Positions 25,468-35,800 of a DNA stretch of 64,000 bases are shown here, piece after piece. Below the pieces are notes generated by a model. That model made no database searches. It saw only the letters and a program-made list of their open reading frames with translations, and was not told where the DNA came from. The stretch's first letter is position 1, and each line of letters opens with the position of its first letter. The stretch is from NCBI GenBank assembly GCA_948567375.1, contig OX419757.1, positions 56,293,665 through 56,357,664 of the forward strand, in the 5' to 3' direction. Position numbers and translations under genes: made by a program. Origin of the DNA: Lunularia cruciata (taxonomy: Eukaryota > Streptophyta > Marchantiopsida > Lunulariales > Lunulariaceae).

Positions 25468-26157
25468 TGTAACACCCATTTGTGCATGTGTGAGGTATTG
25501 TGATATTTAGCTTGGTATTACAAGTACTTGAGAGATATTAATTATATAAAGATAAAGGATGGTTCTACATTAGTCATGATTAGCTAAAGTTAGTTGTAGC
25601 TAAGATAAAGGGGACCTTACTTTAGAGGAGGTGGAAAAGATGAGCACCACTATTTTGGATTTAAGTGTGTTGACTTGGTATTATTCCTAGGTGTTTGGCT
25701 TTGAGGAATGAGTTGAGAACTCTTGGGCCCGCAAGCCTTTTTGTTTTGGATTCTTATATAGTCTAAGGATAGCCCATGTGAAGGAATCCTTGACTTAGTG
25801 GTTGGGTCAAGATAAGATCACATGCTAGTGGAATATGCCCATGTGAATGATATTCCTTTCTATTTTTTGACTTTACTTGACTTTTAGTCTAGTAACTTGA
25901 GTTACTAGGGTAATTGGTAAATTTGGTACGTAACTATTTCACAAGTATATAAACAAGGGGTGAGAAGGTACTCAACATCCTTTCATTTGCAACCATCTCT
26001 CTCTCATTGAGTTCTCTAATGAGCAATGTCTTGAGTCTTAGAGTGTTAGCCTCGGAGGAGTATGATGGAGTTGGGGTTCCTTGCCTTCTCAGCCCATGGT
26101 GCGCTACCATAATAGCCATCAGAGGTTCATCTTGAGTGAGAGACAGGCCGGCATACA
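25468..26157 (+). repeat. 5' LTR of element B
   Basis: It begins TGTAACACCCATTTG and ends GGCATACA. A TATA box ('tatataaa', 25946-25953) lies in a good position for the element promoter. It matches 44198-44888. Confidence 0.93.
25946..25953 (+). promoter_or_regulatory. TATA box in element B 5' LTR
   Basis: 'tatataaa' sits about 210 bp before the LTR end. It is conserved at 44677-44684 in the 3' LTR. Confidence 0.6.
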
Positions 26158-26159
26158 TT

Positions 26160-26180
26160 TTTGGTTCTGTTGCCGGGACC
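26160..26180 (+). promoter_or_regulatory. tRNA-Asp-like primer-binding site of element B
   Basis: 'ttggttctgttgccgggacc' follows the LTR and resembles TGGCGCCGTTGCCGGGGA, the tRNA-Asp site used by plant Athila/Tat elements, with a few substitutions. Confidence 0.65.
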
Positions 26181-26281
26181 TCTCTAGAAGGCAAGATAAT
26201 GTTCCGCGTTCAATTTTTCATTAGGCAGAAGGAGGCTATGAGAGCTCACTTGGAGAGAACATTAGGAGAGGAGAGGGCTAG

Positions 26282-28196
26282 TGTGACAACCCGGCAAATA
26301 TCACTTTTTTGGTAATCGGGTAAGTAAAGTTCATTCCCACAAAGATACGAGTCAGAAATGTCCAAATACGAAGCAAAGTAACAATTTCAGTTCTTCTTGA
26401 GTTCTTCTTTAGTCTCTCAGGTAGAAACCACACCCAGAAGAGAGTAACAAGCACTGACTCGCAGTCTTGTCACAAATTCACACTCCTTAATCACAACTCC
26501 ATCAATTATTTCCAAACAATCTTGATTGTGATAATTCAGGCTCTCCCAAAAACGGCACTTCACTGCAAAACGACTTCGCCTCAAAATTGTGTTCCACCCC
26601 TCCACTGAAGGCACAACTTCCTCGATCTAAATTGCTTCACATCAACTTTGCCTTGCACTCACAAATGCAGAATACTACCAACACTACAATTCCTCTCAGA
26701 TCTGTCAAGGCATTGCTTCGATTGCACTTCACTCAAGATCAAACACATAGAATGAAGATCAAGGCTGTGGAATCCAACATCCAACAAGCACTCTGACTTG
26801 CACTTCGAATTTCTCCAAACACTCACAAACACAATTACAAAGTTGATACTCAGAATCAAGCTCAAGCGACGAGCACTACTTCACAGCACTTTGCTTTATC
26901 TATTCTCAGAAATAATGAGCACTGAACAACATTTTCCTGCAAACGTCTCTCTTAAATAGTGAAGCAATCGATAGTTCTAACAACTATACCATTCTACAAC
27001 AACTGTTCTAACCTGCAGATCCGAAATGACAATGCAACCTTTCATATATGGCCCTTCAAATCTCAAATCGGTTTCTACTCCGATCCAATGTCTACTTCTT
27101 CCTCGGCTTTCAAACCCGAACCCGAAGTAATCTTACTTCCTACTACATTTTCCTCGGGTTTCACAACTCCTAATTCCTCCACTAATTCTAACATTTCTCC
27201 TTCCTGATATGAAATTCCTATCATAGTTAAGCCTTCTAAATCTCTATCTTCCGACCCACTCTTCTCTAAAGTGTCAAATGTCAAATTTGAAGACACTTGC
27301 ACTCCTATCACTCTTACTTCGGGTCTAACTACTATCAATTCTTTTACTAATTCTACTGTGTCATTGTCAAGAATTGTAATTGAAAGCATGAATACACTAT
27401 CTACACCTTCAATTTGTAACCCACTTTCTCCTAATCACTCATGTTACTAACCCGAAGACACTTATTGTCTGATCCTGCACTTCGGGTTTATTCACTACTG
27501 CTACTTCTCCTTCAATTCATGTTCCATCTTCAATCAGAACTGAAATTGAAGTCATAGGTATCCTAACTATCTTCTTTCCCTACTCTAATTTCCTCTGATC
27601 TCTCAGGAAAAACTCCCAAAGTCACCTTCAATGCACTCCGAGGTCCGACTTAGTCTTATTTAGTCATCTTCATCTTGAGACACAGTCTTTAGACCCGAAG
27701 TCATGTAAACCCGAAGTACGAAGTCTGAAGTCCGAAGTACAAAGTCACATTGACCCGAAAACACTTTGACCCGAAGTACATCTACTCCCAAAACTTCAAA
27801 TGGTTGTAACTTCTTCTAACAACCTCCAAAAATTGCGATTTTGGTGGCAATGGAAAGCCCTGAACAAGACGCTTCCAACAAGATATAACATGTTTGATTT
27901 GGACTTGTGTGCATTGAGATATGGCCCCCGCAAGAATCCTGACCTGCAACTTCTATTTCTCCTTCGGGTTTGCCCTCCTTAACGTCTGATCCGAGTTTTT
28001 CACTCCTCTGACACGAAGTAAGCTTCTTCGGGTTGGATCCAATCCAAATCCTTCTTCCTCTTACTTGAAGTCGACTTCCTTGGGTCTGATCAAATCACAG
28101 GTTTGCACTCATTTCTTCTCCATTTGGTTTCAATTTGGTTTCAGCAAGGCATTTCTTCTTCAAAACTCGTCCAAAATGAAAAATGTGGGTACCACA
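26282..28196 (-). mobile_element. Solo LTR (1.9 kb) inserted in element B leader
   Basis: On the minus strand it starts TGTGGTACCCAC and ends CCGGGTTGTCACA. The flanks are GCTAG (26277-26281) and GTTAG (28197-28201), a 5-bp duplication with one mismatch. Removing it restores the leader sequence seen in element G near 12150. It is the same family as the 3.7 kb solo LTR at 46817-50493, to which it aligns at both ends and around 27060-27390, but it is only about half as long. Confidence 0.85.
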
Positions 28197-28886
28197 GTTA
28201 GAGAACCAAGATCTATTTGTATACCATGTAGTTCATTATGATGTCTTTGAAGTGATTTTGTATAGCTTGTACACATGAGAGGATTTGGAAAGATTGTGTG
28301 AGGTGGATTGCAAATTTTGGGGATTAAGGTGATTTGGGGCAAAATCTCAAGTTTGAGATTTGAACTTGAAATTTCTACACATGATAGCTTGGGTTGTCCT
28401 TCAATTAGCATACTTGGAACTATTGTGATAGCGATTATGCGCATTGGGCTAGAATTCTTGAAAGTTGATAGGATAAACTGCTCCCGCAATTGCATGCTCT
28501 CTAGAAAATTGTACAGAGTTTGCCATTTCTTCATTTTTCAGTGGATTGTTGTGAAACTTTTCAAGAAAATGCCGTATGTTATATCCTACCTGTTGACATG
28601 AAAATTAGGGAGAGATCATTCTTGAATAGAGAGTTATGAGTTTTTGAAGTGAAGGGGGTGGTTTTGAGACCAAATCTGAAATATATGTGCTAAATAGAAA
28701 GGTGTCTAGGCCAAATGGCTCAATGAAAAGATCTAAAATTTTGCAAGGAGAGATGCCCTGGAGTTGTGATCAAGTGTGAAAAATTTCAGAGGACCTTCAC
28801 TTACAAGTTGAGAGATTTGAGTGAAATTGTGAGTAAAGATCAATTCTGCAAAGTTGAGATCTCATGCATGATGAGTTTGAGAGCAA
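28197..28886 (+). other. Element B leader, part between solo LTR and element C
   Basis: It matches element G leader (12150-12535, then 19230-19318 and 55931-56150). No coding function is evident. It lacks the host-gene segment found at the equivalent place in G. Confidence 0.7.
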
Positions 28887-28992
28887 TGTCGTGCGTATAT
28901 ACATCGCTACACAACATACATCGCTGTCAACATCATACACTATAAAAGCACAACTCACACATAAGTCATACATAGACTCTAAAGTGCCACAA
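28887..28992 (-). repeat. Terminal repeat B2 of element C (3' end)
   Basis: 106 bp, identical to B1 (29444-29549). In element orientation it ends CGCACGACA directly at the GCAA duplication. A TATAAAAG motif on the plus strand (28941-28948) points antisense to the element. Confidence 0.9.
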
Positions 28993-29441
28993 TAATCAGA
29001 TTGCTTAACATTCTCAACTCAACTCAACTCAGATCAGTACTTGATCTGTCACTCTATAAACTGCCAACAACTGGGCACTGATTACAGTCAAGCCACACCC
29101 ACTCAAGCATAGAGAATCCAGGTGACGCTCGCCGGCCTCTGTCCACCATAGCCAGGAACTCGAAGGCTCAACATCAGAGAAGTGAGCTCTCTGGAGCTCA
29201 CTTCGAAACTATACCCCCTGGACTCGAGCTAGCCCTGAAACCCTAACGGTCCCGCTGACGGCACACTCGACGGTGCAAACGGTGCAAAGTGACGGTGGGC
29301 CCCACCGTGAAGTCAGTACCCCGAACACGAAATCTAACCGTCGGAAAGTAGTCCCTGAGAAACAGCTAGAATAACTCTAACTACCATCACTTGAACTCTA
29401 GTGTCCGAGCATCTAGATGCGGAACTACAAATGGCGTGACA
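28993..29441 (-). repeat. Repeat A2 of element C
   Basis: 449 bp, same length as A1 (38124-38572) and differing from it at 3 positions by hand count. In element orientation it runs from TGTCACGCC to CTGATTA and is followed directly by B2. Confidence 0.92.
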
Positions 29442-29447
29442 GCTGTC
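29438..29447. promoter_or_regulatory. Palindrome GACAGCTGTC at the B1-A2 junction
   Basis: A perfect 10-bp palindrome formed where B1 (ending GACA), the dinucleotide GC and A2 (starting TGTC) meet. The two outer ends of element C are the two halves of this palindrome. This is the pattern expected if the integrating ends are made by opening such a site. Confidence 0.75.
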
Positions 29448-29549
29448 GTGCGTATATACATCGCTACACAACATACATCGCTGTCAACATCATACACTAT
29501 AAAAGCACAACTCACACATAAGTCATACATAGACTCTAAAGTGCCACAA
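29444..29549 (-). repeat. Repeat B1 of element C
   Basis: 106 bp, identical to B2. In element orientation it follows a G-rich polypurine stretch ('agggggggcga', 29550-29560) and precedes GC and A2. TATAAAAG lies on the plus strand at 29498-29505. Confidence 0.92.
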
Positions 29550-29560
29550 TCGCCCCCCCT
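29550..29560 (-). promoter_or_regulatory. Candidate polypurine tract of element C
   Basis: Read on the minus strand, 'agggggggcga' abuts B1. Element A has the equivalent 'agggaggcaa' just before its B repeat (55811-55820). If it primes plus-strand synthesis, the LTR would begin with B1. Confidence 0.55.
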
Positions 29561-29718
29561 AGCTGGCGGTTAGGTCCCTCTAACTCCAGATAGCCATCTA
29601 CTCTAAGTATATGGTATACCCTCTAATGGGCAAAGATCAGGAGGCCGGGTGCTATGGAGCCCCATCGTTAGTCGCCTGTCTGCAATCTATACCATATAAA
29701 GAATGAACTAGCTATAGA

Positions 29719-30972
29719 TCAAGTACATCTAGGACATAACCACTGTCCCTGAGGAACCACCGTGAGGGGAGGAGTCATACATGCCATATGCCATCCTCTC
29801 GAACAGCTATCACACACTAACATAGTAGCAGCTCCACCAGAAGAGCCACATAACATACACCTCAAGCCTGCACGTACAAGTGCCAAGCTTGGGTCCATAG
29901 TACCATCAATGTTTGGAAGGTGGCATGGCGCACAATTGCGCACATGATCCTTCCAAACAACACCATCACGTCCTTCTAACACAAGGACTCCAGATGGCAA
30001 AACCTCGTGCACTCTCAAGATAGTGCGGCCTGTAGAAACATCAAGTGTCGTCGGTGCTGTCTGCTGTAGATATACATAGTCGCCTGGATGAAATCGACGG
30101 ATCGAGGGTCTATAACCTCCTCCTTGAATGGTAGCATAGCGTAAAGTATCTCTATGCTGAGCAATCGCCAAGTTCTCGAAGGCCATCGGCATCACTCTCT
30201 GAAAGATCTCTGCCCGCTGAGAACATGCGCTCATCCATACATCAGGGTCATCCAAGTCCAAAATTACAGTAGCATCTCGACGAATGGCTGCAGGTAAATC
30301 TGGATCTCGTCCATAGAGTAGAAAGTATGGAGAGAAGGATGCTAAGGAGGCTTGCCGGCTGAACCGATAGCCCATGGCCAACCAAGGTAACTGGAGATCC
30401 CAATCTCCCAAGTGGCCTCTCTGCAAACCATACTTTCGCAATCCTCTCTTCGTCGTCTGAACCACTCTCTCTGCTAAGCCATCTGCCTCAGGGTGATCTC
30501 GGGATGTAGTACGATGATCAATCAAAGCCTTGTCACACAAGACCTGAAATTCTCCCAAGAACTCTGTACCCTGATCAGTCAAAACCTTAGCTGGTGCACC
30601 AAAATGACTAAGAACTCGATCCAGGAACGAGTAAGCTGTCCCTTCACTAGACTTGTCAGGAAGTGCCACCAACTCAATCCACTTGGAGAAGTGCTCCACC
30701 ATCACCAAAACATACCGATGATGTCTCACAGTCAGCGGTAAAGGTCCGGCGAAGTCCAAACTCCAACGGTAACCCAATCCCATGATAGGTAATGGGTGTA
30801 ACTGTGGCGTAGGAGCATTGAATGATGCTCTAACTCGGTCACAAACCACACATATGGCAACAAACTGCTGTACCTCGGTCTGCATACCGTGCCACCAATA
30901 ATGACTCTGGAGTAAGCTATATGTACGCTTTACTCCAAAATGTCCTAGCTCCTCATGAGCATGACGGACCAA
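29719..30972 (-). CDS. Element C integrase with C-terminal PHD finger
   Basis: 417 codons. It starts with the HHCC zinc-binding domain ('HEELGHFGVKRTYSLLQSHY' then 'CVVC', residues about 4-48). The DDE core follows: 'SLDFAG' near residue 70, 'LTDQGTEF' near 134 and 'HPEADGLAER' near 160-170. A C-terminal barrel-like segment ('FHPGDYVYL') comes next. The last 45 residues (about 372-416) form a Cys4-His-Cys3 PHD finger: CxxC, CDSC, WHMAC and a final WLCPRC. Family knowledge: the core inserts retroelement cDNA, and PHD fingers commonly bind the histone H3 tail. The PHD sits where chromoviruses have a chromodomain, so a role in choosing chromatin targets is inferred. The same arrangement is seen in element A (54419 to about 55645). 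Confidence 0.9.
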   Translation of the reverse strand: MVRHAHEELGHFGVKRTYSLLQSHYWWHGMQTEVQQFVAICVVCDRVRASFNAPTPQLHPLPIMGLGYRWSLDFAGPLPLTVRHHRYVLVMVEHFSKWIELVALPDKSSEGTAYSFLDRVLSHFGAPAKVLTDQGTEFLGEFQVLCDKALIDHRTTSRDHPEADGLAERVVQTTKRGLRKYGLQRGHLGDWDLQLPWLAMGYRFSRQASLASFSPYFLLYGRDPDLPAAIRRDATVILDLDDPDVWMSACSQRAEIFQRVMPMAFENLAIAQHRDTLRYATIQGGGYRPSIRRFHPGDYVYLQQTAPTTLDVSTGRTILRVHEVLPSGVLVLEGRDGVVWKDHVRNCAPCHLPNIDGTMDPSLALVRAGLRCMLCGSSGGAATMLVCDSCSRGWHMACMTPPLTVVPQGQWLCPRCT

Positions 30973-30981
30973 CTGTGGTCT

Positions 30982-31296
30982 CTATGATGGAAGTGGTACT
31001 ACTCGCACTCTACCATCCTCACATACACGCAAAAGGTGTCTACCCTCCAATCTGAACCGTCTGGCCCGCTGAAGAACACGGTCTCTCTCCTTGGCCCCAA
31101 CTGTGCCACCCACAACACCAGTGCGAAGATAGTCCATCACTAAGACATCATCATGAATGTCTCGCTGAACTGTACCAATATCTTCACTCTCTGGATCTGT
31201 CACCTCAATAACTCCTCCTGTATGCGCTGAGAGAGATACCACCAAAGTCTCTATAAATATACACAGAAAGGCCGATGCATGCCAACCTGGCACCAT
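30982..31296 (-). CDS. Element C linker between RNase H and integrase
   Basis: About 100 codons covering the N-terminal extension of integrase ('DVLVMDYLRTGVVGG', 'RARRFRLEGRHLLRV') that precedes the HHCC domain in gypsy elements. It is equivalent to 54100-54410 in element A. It has no known activity of its own. Confidence 0.65.
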   Translation of the reverse strand: MVPGWHASAFLCIFIETLVVSLSAHTGGVIEVTDPESEDIGTVQRDIHDDVLVMDYLRTGVVGGTVGAKERDRVLQRARRFRLEGRHLLRVCEDGRVRVVPLPS

Positions 31297-31309
31297 CTCC
31301 TCATCTGTC

Positions 31310-32737
31310 TCACCATGCCATCTGTCTCACCATGTCTCCTCCGGTCTGATCCTGCTGGCTGGGACATGGGTTTCTACTCAACCCATATGCATCACGGTTC
31401 ACCACTCCAGGTCTGTGAACAACCGTGAAATCATATTCCTGTAAAATCAGAGCCCATCGTGCAAGCTTCCCTGAAAGCTTGTCGGACTCCATCAACCACT
31501 TCAGCGGCTGATGATCAGTGATGAGAGTGAAGGGGTTACCAAATAGGTAACATCGGAAATGTGCTACTGCCCAAACTGCTGCCAAGCACTCTCCCTCATA
31601 TGAACTATACTTCGCCTCCGCTGAATTGTTGGAGCGACTAGCATAGGCCACCACAAACTCCTTCTCCTCATCATCATGCTGGGTGAGCACCGCTCCAAGC
31701 CCCAACATACTCCAATCAGTGTGAACCTGAAATGGTCGTCCCCTGATCGGTCTCCTCAAAATAGGAGCAGATGTCAACCTCTCCTTGAGCTCTACAAAAG
31801 CTCTCTCCTGCTCATCTCCCCAACACCACTCCTGTGTAAGCTTGGTCAGCTTCGTCAAGGCCTTGGCAATGGCACTAAATCCTCTAACATAGCGGCGATA
31901 GAAGTTTGCCAACCCAAGGAATGCTCGCACTCTGCTCACATCCGTAGGCCGAGGAATACGTGCAATAGCCTCCACCTTGGTCTGCTGAACACCAAGTCCT
32001 CCGGGGTAGATAGTGTGACCCAAATACTCAACCTGCTCATGGAAGAACCTACACTTCCCAGGATGTAATTTGAGTCCATGAGATCTCAACCTCTCAAACA
32101 CCTCCAACAACTGTCTCTCATGCTCCTCCACAGTAGTGCTATACACCAAAATGTCATCAATATAGCACCGAGCAAAATCCAGTCCAGCTAGGATCCTATC
32201 CATGACCCTCTGGAACTCAGCAGGAGCATTCTTCAACCCAAATGGTAAGAATCTCCACTGATATAACACATCCTTGCCGTGAGGATCAATAGCCCAAAAT
32301 GTTGTCTTGGACTTATCTTCCTCCCTGATCGGCAACTGATGATATCCCGCTCGAAGATCCAAAGTACTGAAGACCTTTGCATGCCCGATCGCATCAAAAA
32401 TCTCCTCCGGTGTAGGCATGGCATACCGATCAGCCCTGGTCTGTCGGTTGATAGGACGGTAATCTCCACACATCCGCCTATCTGTATAGTTGCCATGCAT
32501 ATCCTTCTTGGCTGGCATCACTGTCGCTGATGCATACTCTCCATGTGAAATCTCCACCAAACCAGCCTCAAAAAGGTCACTACTCCGGCTCTGAATCAAT
32601 GTCCTCTCCATCTCACTATATCGATAAGGACGTCGGAAAACAGGTGTGTCGCTAGTCAGCTCAATCCGTATACCAAGTCCCTTCAGAGCACCCAAATCCT
32701 TCATACTGAAGGCAAAACAACTCGTGTGACTCCTCAA
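31310..32737 (-). CDS. Element C reverse transcriptase and RNase H
   Basis: 475 codons. Reverse transcriptase landmarks are 'DYRPINRQTRADRYAMP', 'TLDLRAGYHQLPIRE', 'FGLKNAPAEFQRVMD' and the catalytic 'YIDDILVYS' near residue 192. RNase H follows from about residue 310, with 'VHTDWSMLGLGAVLTQ', 'AYASRSNNSAEAKYSSYEGE' and 'DHQPLKWLM' near 409. It copies the element RNA into cDNA and removes the template. The order RT, RNase H, integrase is that of Ty3/gypsy. 'TDWS' stands where many gypsy RNases H have 'TDAS'. The branch within Ty3/gypsy is not clear to me; it lacks the FIDDF core of Athila/Tat and has no chromodomain. Confidence 0.92.
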   Translation of the reverse strand: MRSHTSCFAFSMKDLGALKGLGIRIELTSDTPVFRRPYRYSEMERTLIQSRSSDLFEAGLVEISHGEYASATVMPAKKDMHGNYTDRRMCGDYRPINRQTRADRYAMPTPEEIFDAIGHAKVFSTLDLRAGYHQLPIREEDKSKTTFWAIDPHGKDVLYQWRFLPFGLKNAPAEFQRVMDRILAGLDFARCYIDDILVYSTTVEEHERQLLEVFERLRSHGLKLHPGKCRFFHEQVEYLGHTIYPGGLGVQQTKVEAIARIPRPTDVSRVRAFLGLANFYRRYVRGFSAIAKALTKLTKLTQEWCWGDEQERAFVELKERLTSAPILRRPIRGRPFQVHTDWSMLGLGAVLTQHDDEEKEFVVAYASRSNNSAEAKYSSYEGECLAAVWAVAHFRCYLFGNPFTLITDHQPLKWLMESDKLSGKLARWALILQEYDFTVVHRPGVVNRDAYGLSRNPCPSQQDQTGGDMVRQMAW

Positions 32738-32845
32738 GAACCTCCAAACCCTCCGTCTTTCCTCTCCAGTAAGCTTGGGTCCAAGATCTGGCTCCCAAGT
32801 ATCCTCTGTAACTGTAGTAGGAGTGGAAGACGTACTGACTGGCTG

Positions 32846-35800
32846 CTATACTGGGCCCTTGGGAGCAATGGTGTCATGCTCCCGACCACTAGAGGTCCCA
32901 ACCTCTGTGTGAAAAACTCCCTCCACTCTGGCTGCAAGCTCCATACGTCCTCTGGCTGCATCCCATGTGGACCAAGGGTGTAATCCAAGTAGCCCACGCT
33001 CACCTGGATGGACTCCAAGTAGACCACTCTCCCTAATAGCTACTGGATGTGTCCCAAGAATACCATGTCCACTCGGTCCATCGCCCCCAGCATGTGCCTG
33101 AATCGTCTCGATAGGCACAGGGCTCACAAGTGTCCGAGTGGTGATGCCTATCAAGCGCATCCTACACTGCTCTGCCAAACCAAGGCTCACAATCCAGGTC
33201 AAACAGTTCAGGTCCATAGCCTGACCTAACACCTGACGCCTGGATGCCTCTGACACTGCTGGAACAGCGGTAATACCGGTGCGAAAACCCATCGCCCGCT
33301 CTCTCTCATCAGCATTGGGCTCCACCAACTGCTGTAACTGTGAGTCCCAAACAAGTCCAGGTCCTCCCTCTCGAAAAGCATGAGAGCCTGGGAAACTCAT
33401 GAGTGTGGGAAATGCAGCTCTAGGCTGTCCAACTAGGTTCACCACTGCCATGGGTGACCTATCAGCCACTACCACTGTCTGAGACTGACGCCCAACATCC
33501 AAGATATCATCAACAAGAATGTGGTCCAGTCGCTGAATCCCATCATAAGCACGCTGTAGAACCTCTCTGGGTAAGAGGTTTGTCCACCAAAGACGAAGAC
33601 GATGAGCCCGTGATCCCACTCTGGCTGCATCTAACAATACAGCAGGTCCCATCCATGAATGGACCTGATGTGTACTCTCCACCACTCTAGTGCGAGAATC
33701 ACCCATCAATGGAACGTTCTCCAAAAGGTAAGCTGGAGAAACAGACTGATGAACCTGGAGATGTCGTAGTATCCGTAACATCTCCCAAAACACACCAGAA
33801 CGAGGATCCTGAAGACCCAAACCGCGGCCCGCACATGTATGTCCCTGACATGGCCATCCAGAAATCACCAAGTGAACATGCCCATGTCTCTCTAGGTCAT
33901 GCGCCCCCAGTAAGGAAATGTCTCCTGGTAAGGCCTTCTGGTAACCTCTGACTGCTGACATCGGTAATAACTCCGGATACCGATAGGCCAAGTGTGCCAC
34001 ATGATGTAGAGAGACTCGCCTAGCAGTCTCATCTCTCTCTACATACAAGTACCTCTGTACTCGGATACCCGCCTGTAATACCGCAGCTAGTCCGGTGCTG
34101 ATCCCACCAAACAACTCCAATAGGCATATCCCCTCTATTGGATACTGCCAAGCAATGAGTGTGGTATCCAGAGGTGTCAAAGCAATCGCCTCTGGAGGCT
34201 CATCCTCACACTCATCCCCTGATGGTACGAAGGCTCCACTCCAAGCCTGCTGCACCAACTGATCTGCATGCTGCTGCAATGCCTCCTCTAAACTCCACAA
34301 TGGAACATCCAAGGTGGATGGAACAATCCCACTCGTACTCCATAGCCGAGTGATCTCCTCTGGTATTGGAGTATCCTCTGCATGGGCGTTCCCCTCCAAC
34401 AAGTCACCAGGCCAAGTAACTGCACCGCTGAAAGCCAAAACTGATGCTGCCATGGTCCCGGACTGTAGTGAGCCAAGATTGCCACTACTGAAGCGTACTG
34501 GTAGGCGACATACCCGTCCCTCACCAGACTGCCAACCAGGTCTATAAGAGGCTGTCTCCTCCCAATAGTCAATACTGAAACCCATAGGGTATAACACTGC
34601 TCCCCCAACTAGCACATCATATGACTCAGCTATCGTCGCAATAGCCTGAGCTCTCACCACCGAGCTATCAGTCGGATGACCAGGCTGAACCTGGACAACA
34701 AGCTCTCCACGTGTGATGTACTGTGTCGAACCACCACCAAGAGATGTCTGGATCTGAAATGGACACCTCTCCACATCGGTCTTCCGTAACTCCAGACCAA
34801 CAACTGCAGCCTTCCCCAACATAAGGGGCTGCGCACCAGAGTCTAACAAGACTCTCTGTGGTGTATAGACCTTCCCTGAAGGTCCTACCAAACAAAAGAT
34901 CCCCCTCTGGTTATCCAATAGGACAACACCAGGTGTAAACCGCGCTCTCTCAAAGGCCGGTCTAGCTGGCAACTCCTCCAATCTAGCCGCTGCTGCCTGC
35001 CATAAACCACTGGTCGCTGAACGGATCCCATGCTCCTCAACCAAGTCAGCTCCACTACCAACCACCTCTGCTCTAGTAGTAGGAACTGCACCATCCCTAC
35101 TCTCACACAACGTGGCAGCCAACCGGAACACTGGGGCTGGGTCCACTCCCAATGTAAACATGTCACTGGCTGAAAATAAAGGATGCCGCATAATCAGCTG
35201 AGCCGCCCCCAACATCATGCTAAACTCAGTCTGTGTAGTAGCAAGTGGCTGACTAGCAGGTACTCCATCAAGTACTCCATCACCACCTACCACACCTGCA
35301 CTGGGACGTCTAGGAACCATGGATGTCGTCTGCAATGCCTCAGATAGCGTGAAAGATTGGGGAAGTCTGACCTGTCTCCCAACCTCTCCTCTCTGTGGGT
35401 CCAACTCCACTGATGCTCCTCTAGGCTCTGGAGCACGTACTGCACTCCTAGTCACTGCTGCAGATGCATCCACCTGTGCTGCTCCGCACATGAAGTCCAA
35501 AGCATCTCTATCACCAGCATATGAGGTGGAAGCCTCAGCACCCGAATCTGATCTCCTATGAGCAATAGCCATACTAGCCAATCTCTGCTCCAACTGCTCA
35601 ATCCGAGTAGCCATAGCTGTGTCAGAAGTAAGGGCAGGTACTGCACCCCTACTAGGTGTAGATCCTCTACCACCACCTCTACCACCTCGTCCTCCATGAA
35701 CTGGAGCTCCTCTACTACCTGCCATAGCAGCCCTACCACTCCGTAACTCCGGGTGTAGGTCAAAACACCGGTCACTAGTATGACCAAATCTATGGCAGTG

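Noticed and set aside
26959-27389. Small genes within the 1.9 kb solo LTR
   Set aside because: The only supported frame is the antisense relative of the coiled-coil segment at 49477-49692. The plus-strand frame there is its shadow.
28887-29549. C 3' end as an ordinary LTR with a chance duplicated tail
   Set aside because: B1 and B2 are identical over 106 bp, the target duplication lies outside B2, and the separate copy A also ends in B. A chance tail duplication does not explain both.
29719-29860. PHD finger as a separate host gene exon
   Set aside because: It is in the same frame as the integrase and precedes the stop, and copy A has an equivalent segment after its integrase.
30493-30741. 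Plus-strand frames inside element C
   Set aside because: They lie opposite the integrase coding strand and have no recognisable motif.
33170-34150. A host DRM or CMT methyltransferase gene into which a transposon inserted
   Set aside because: The domain is in one frame with gag and protease, recurs at the same place in the older copy A, and lies within TSD-bounded ends. It is part of the element.
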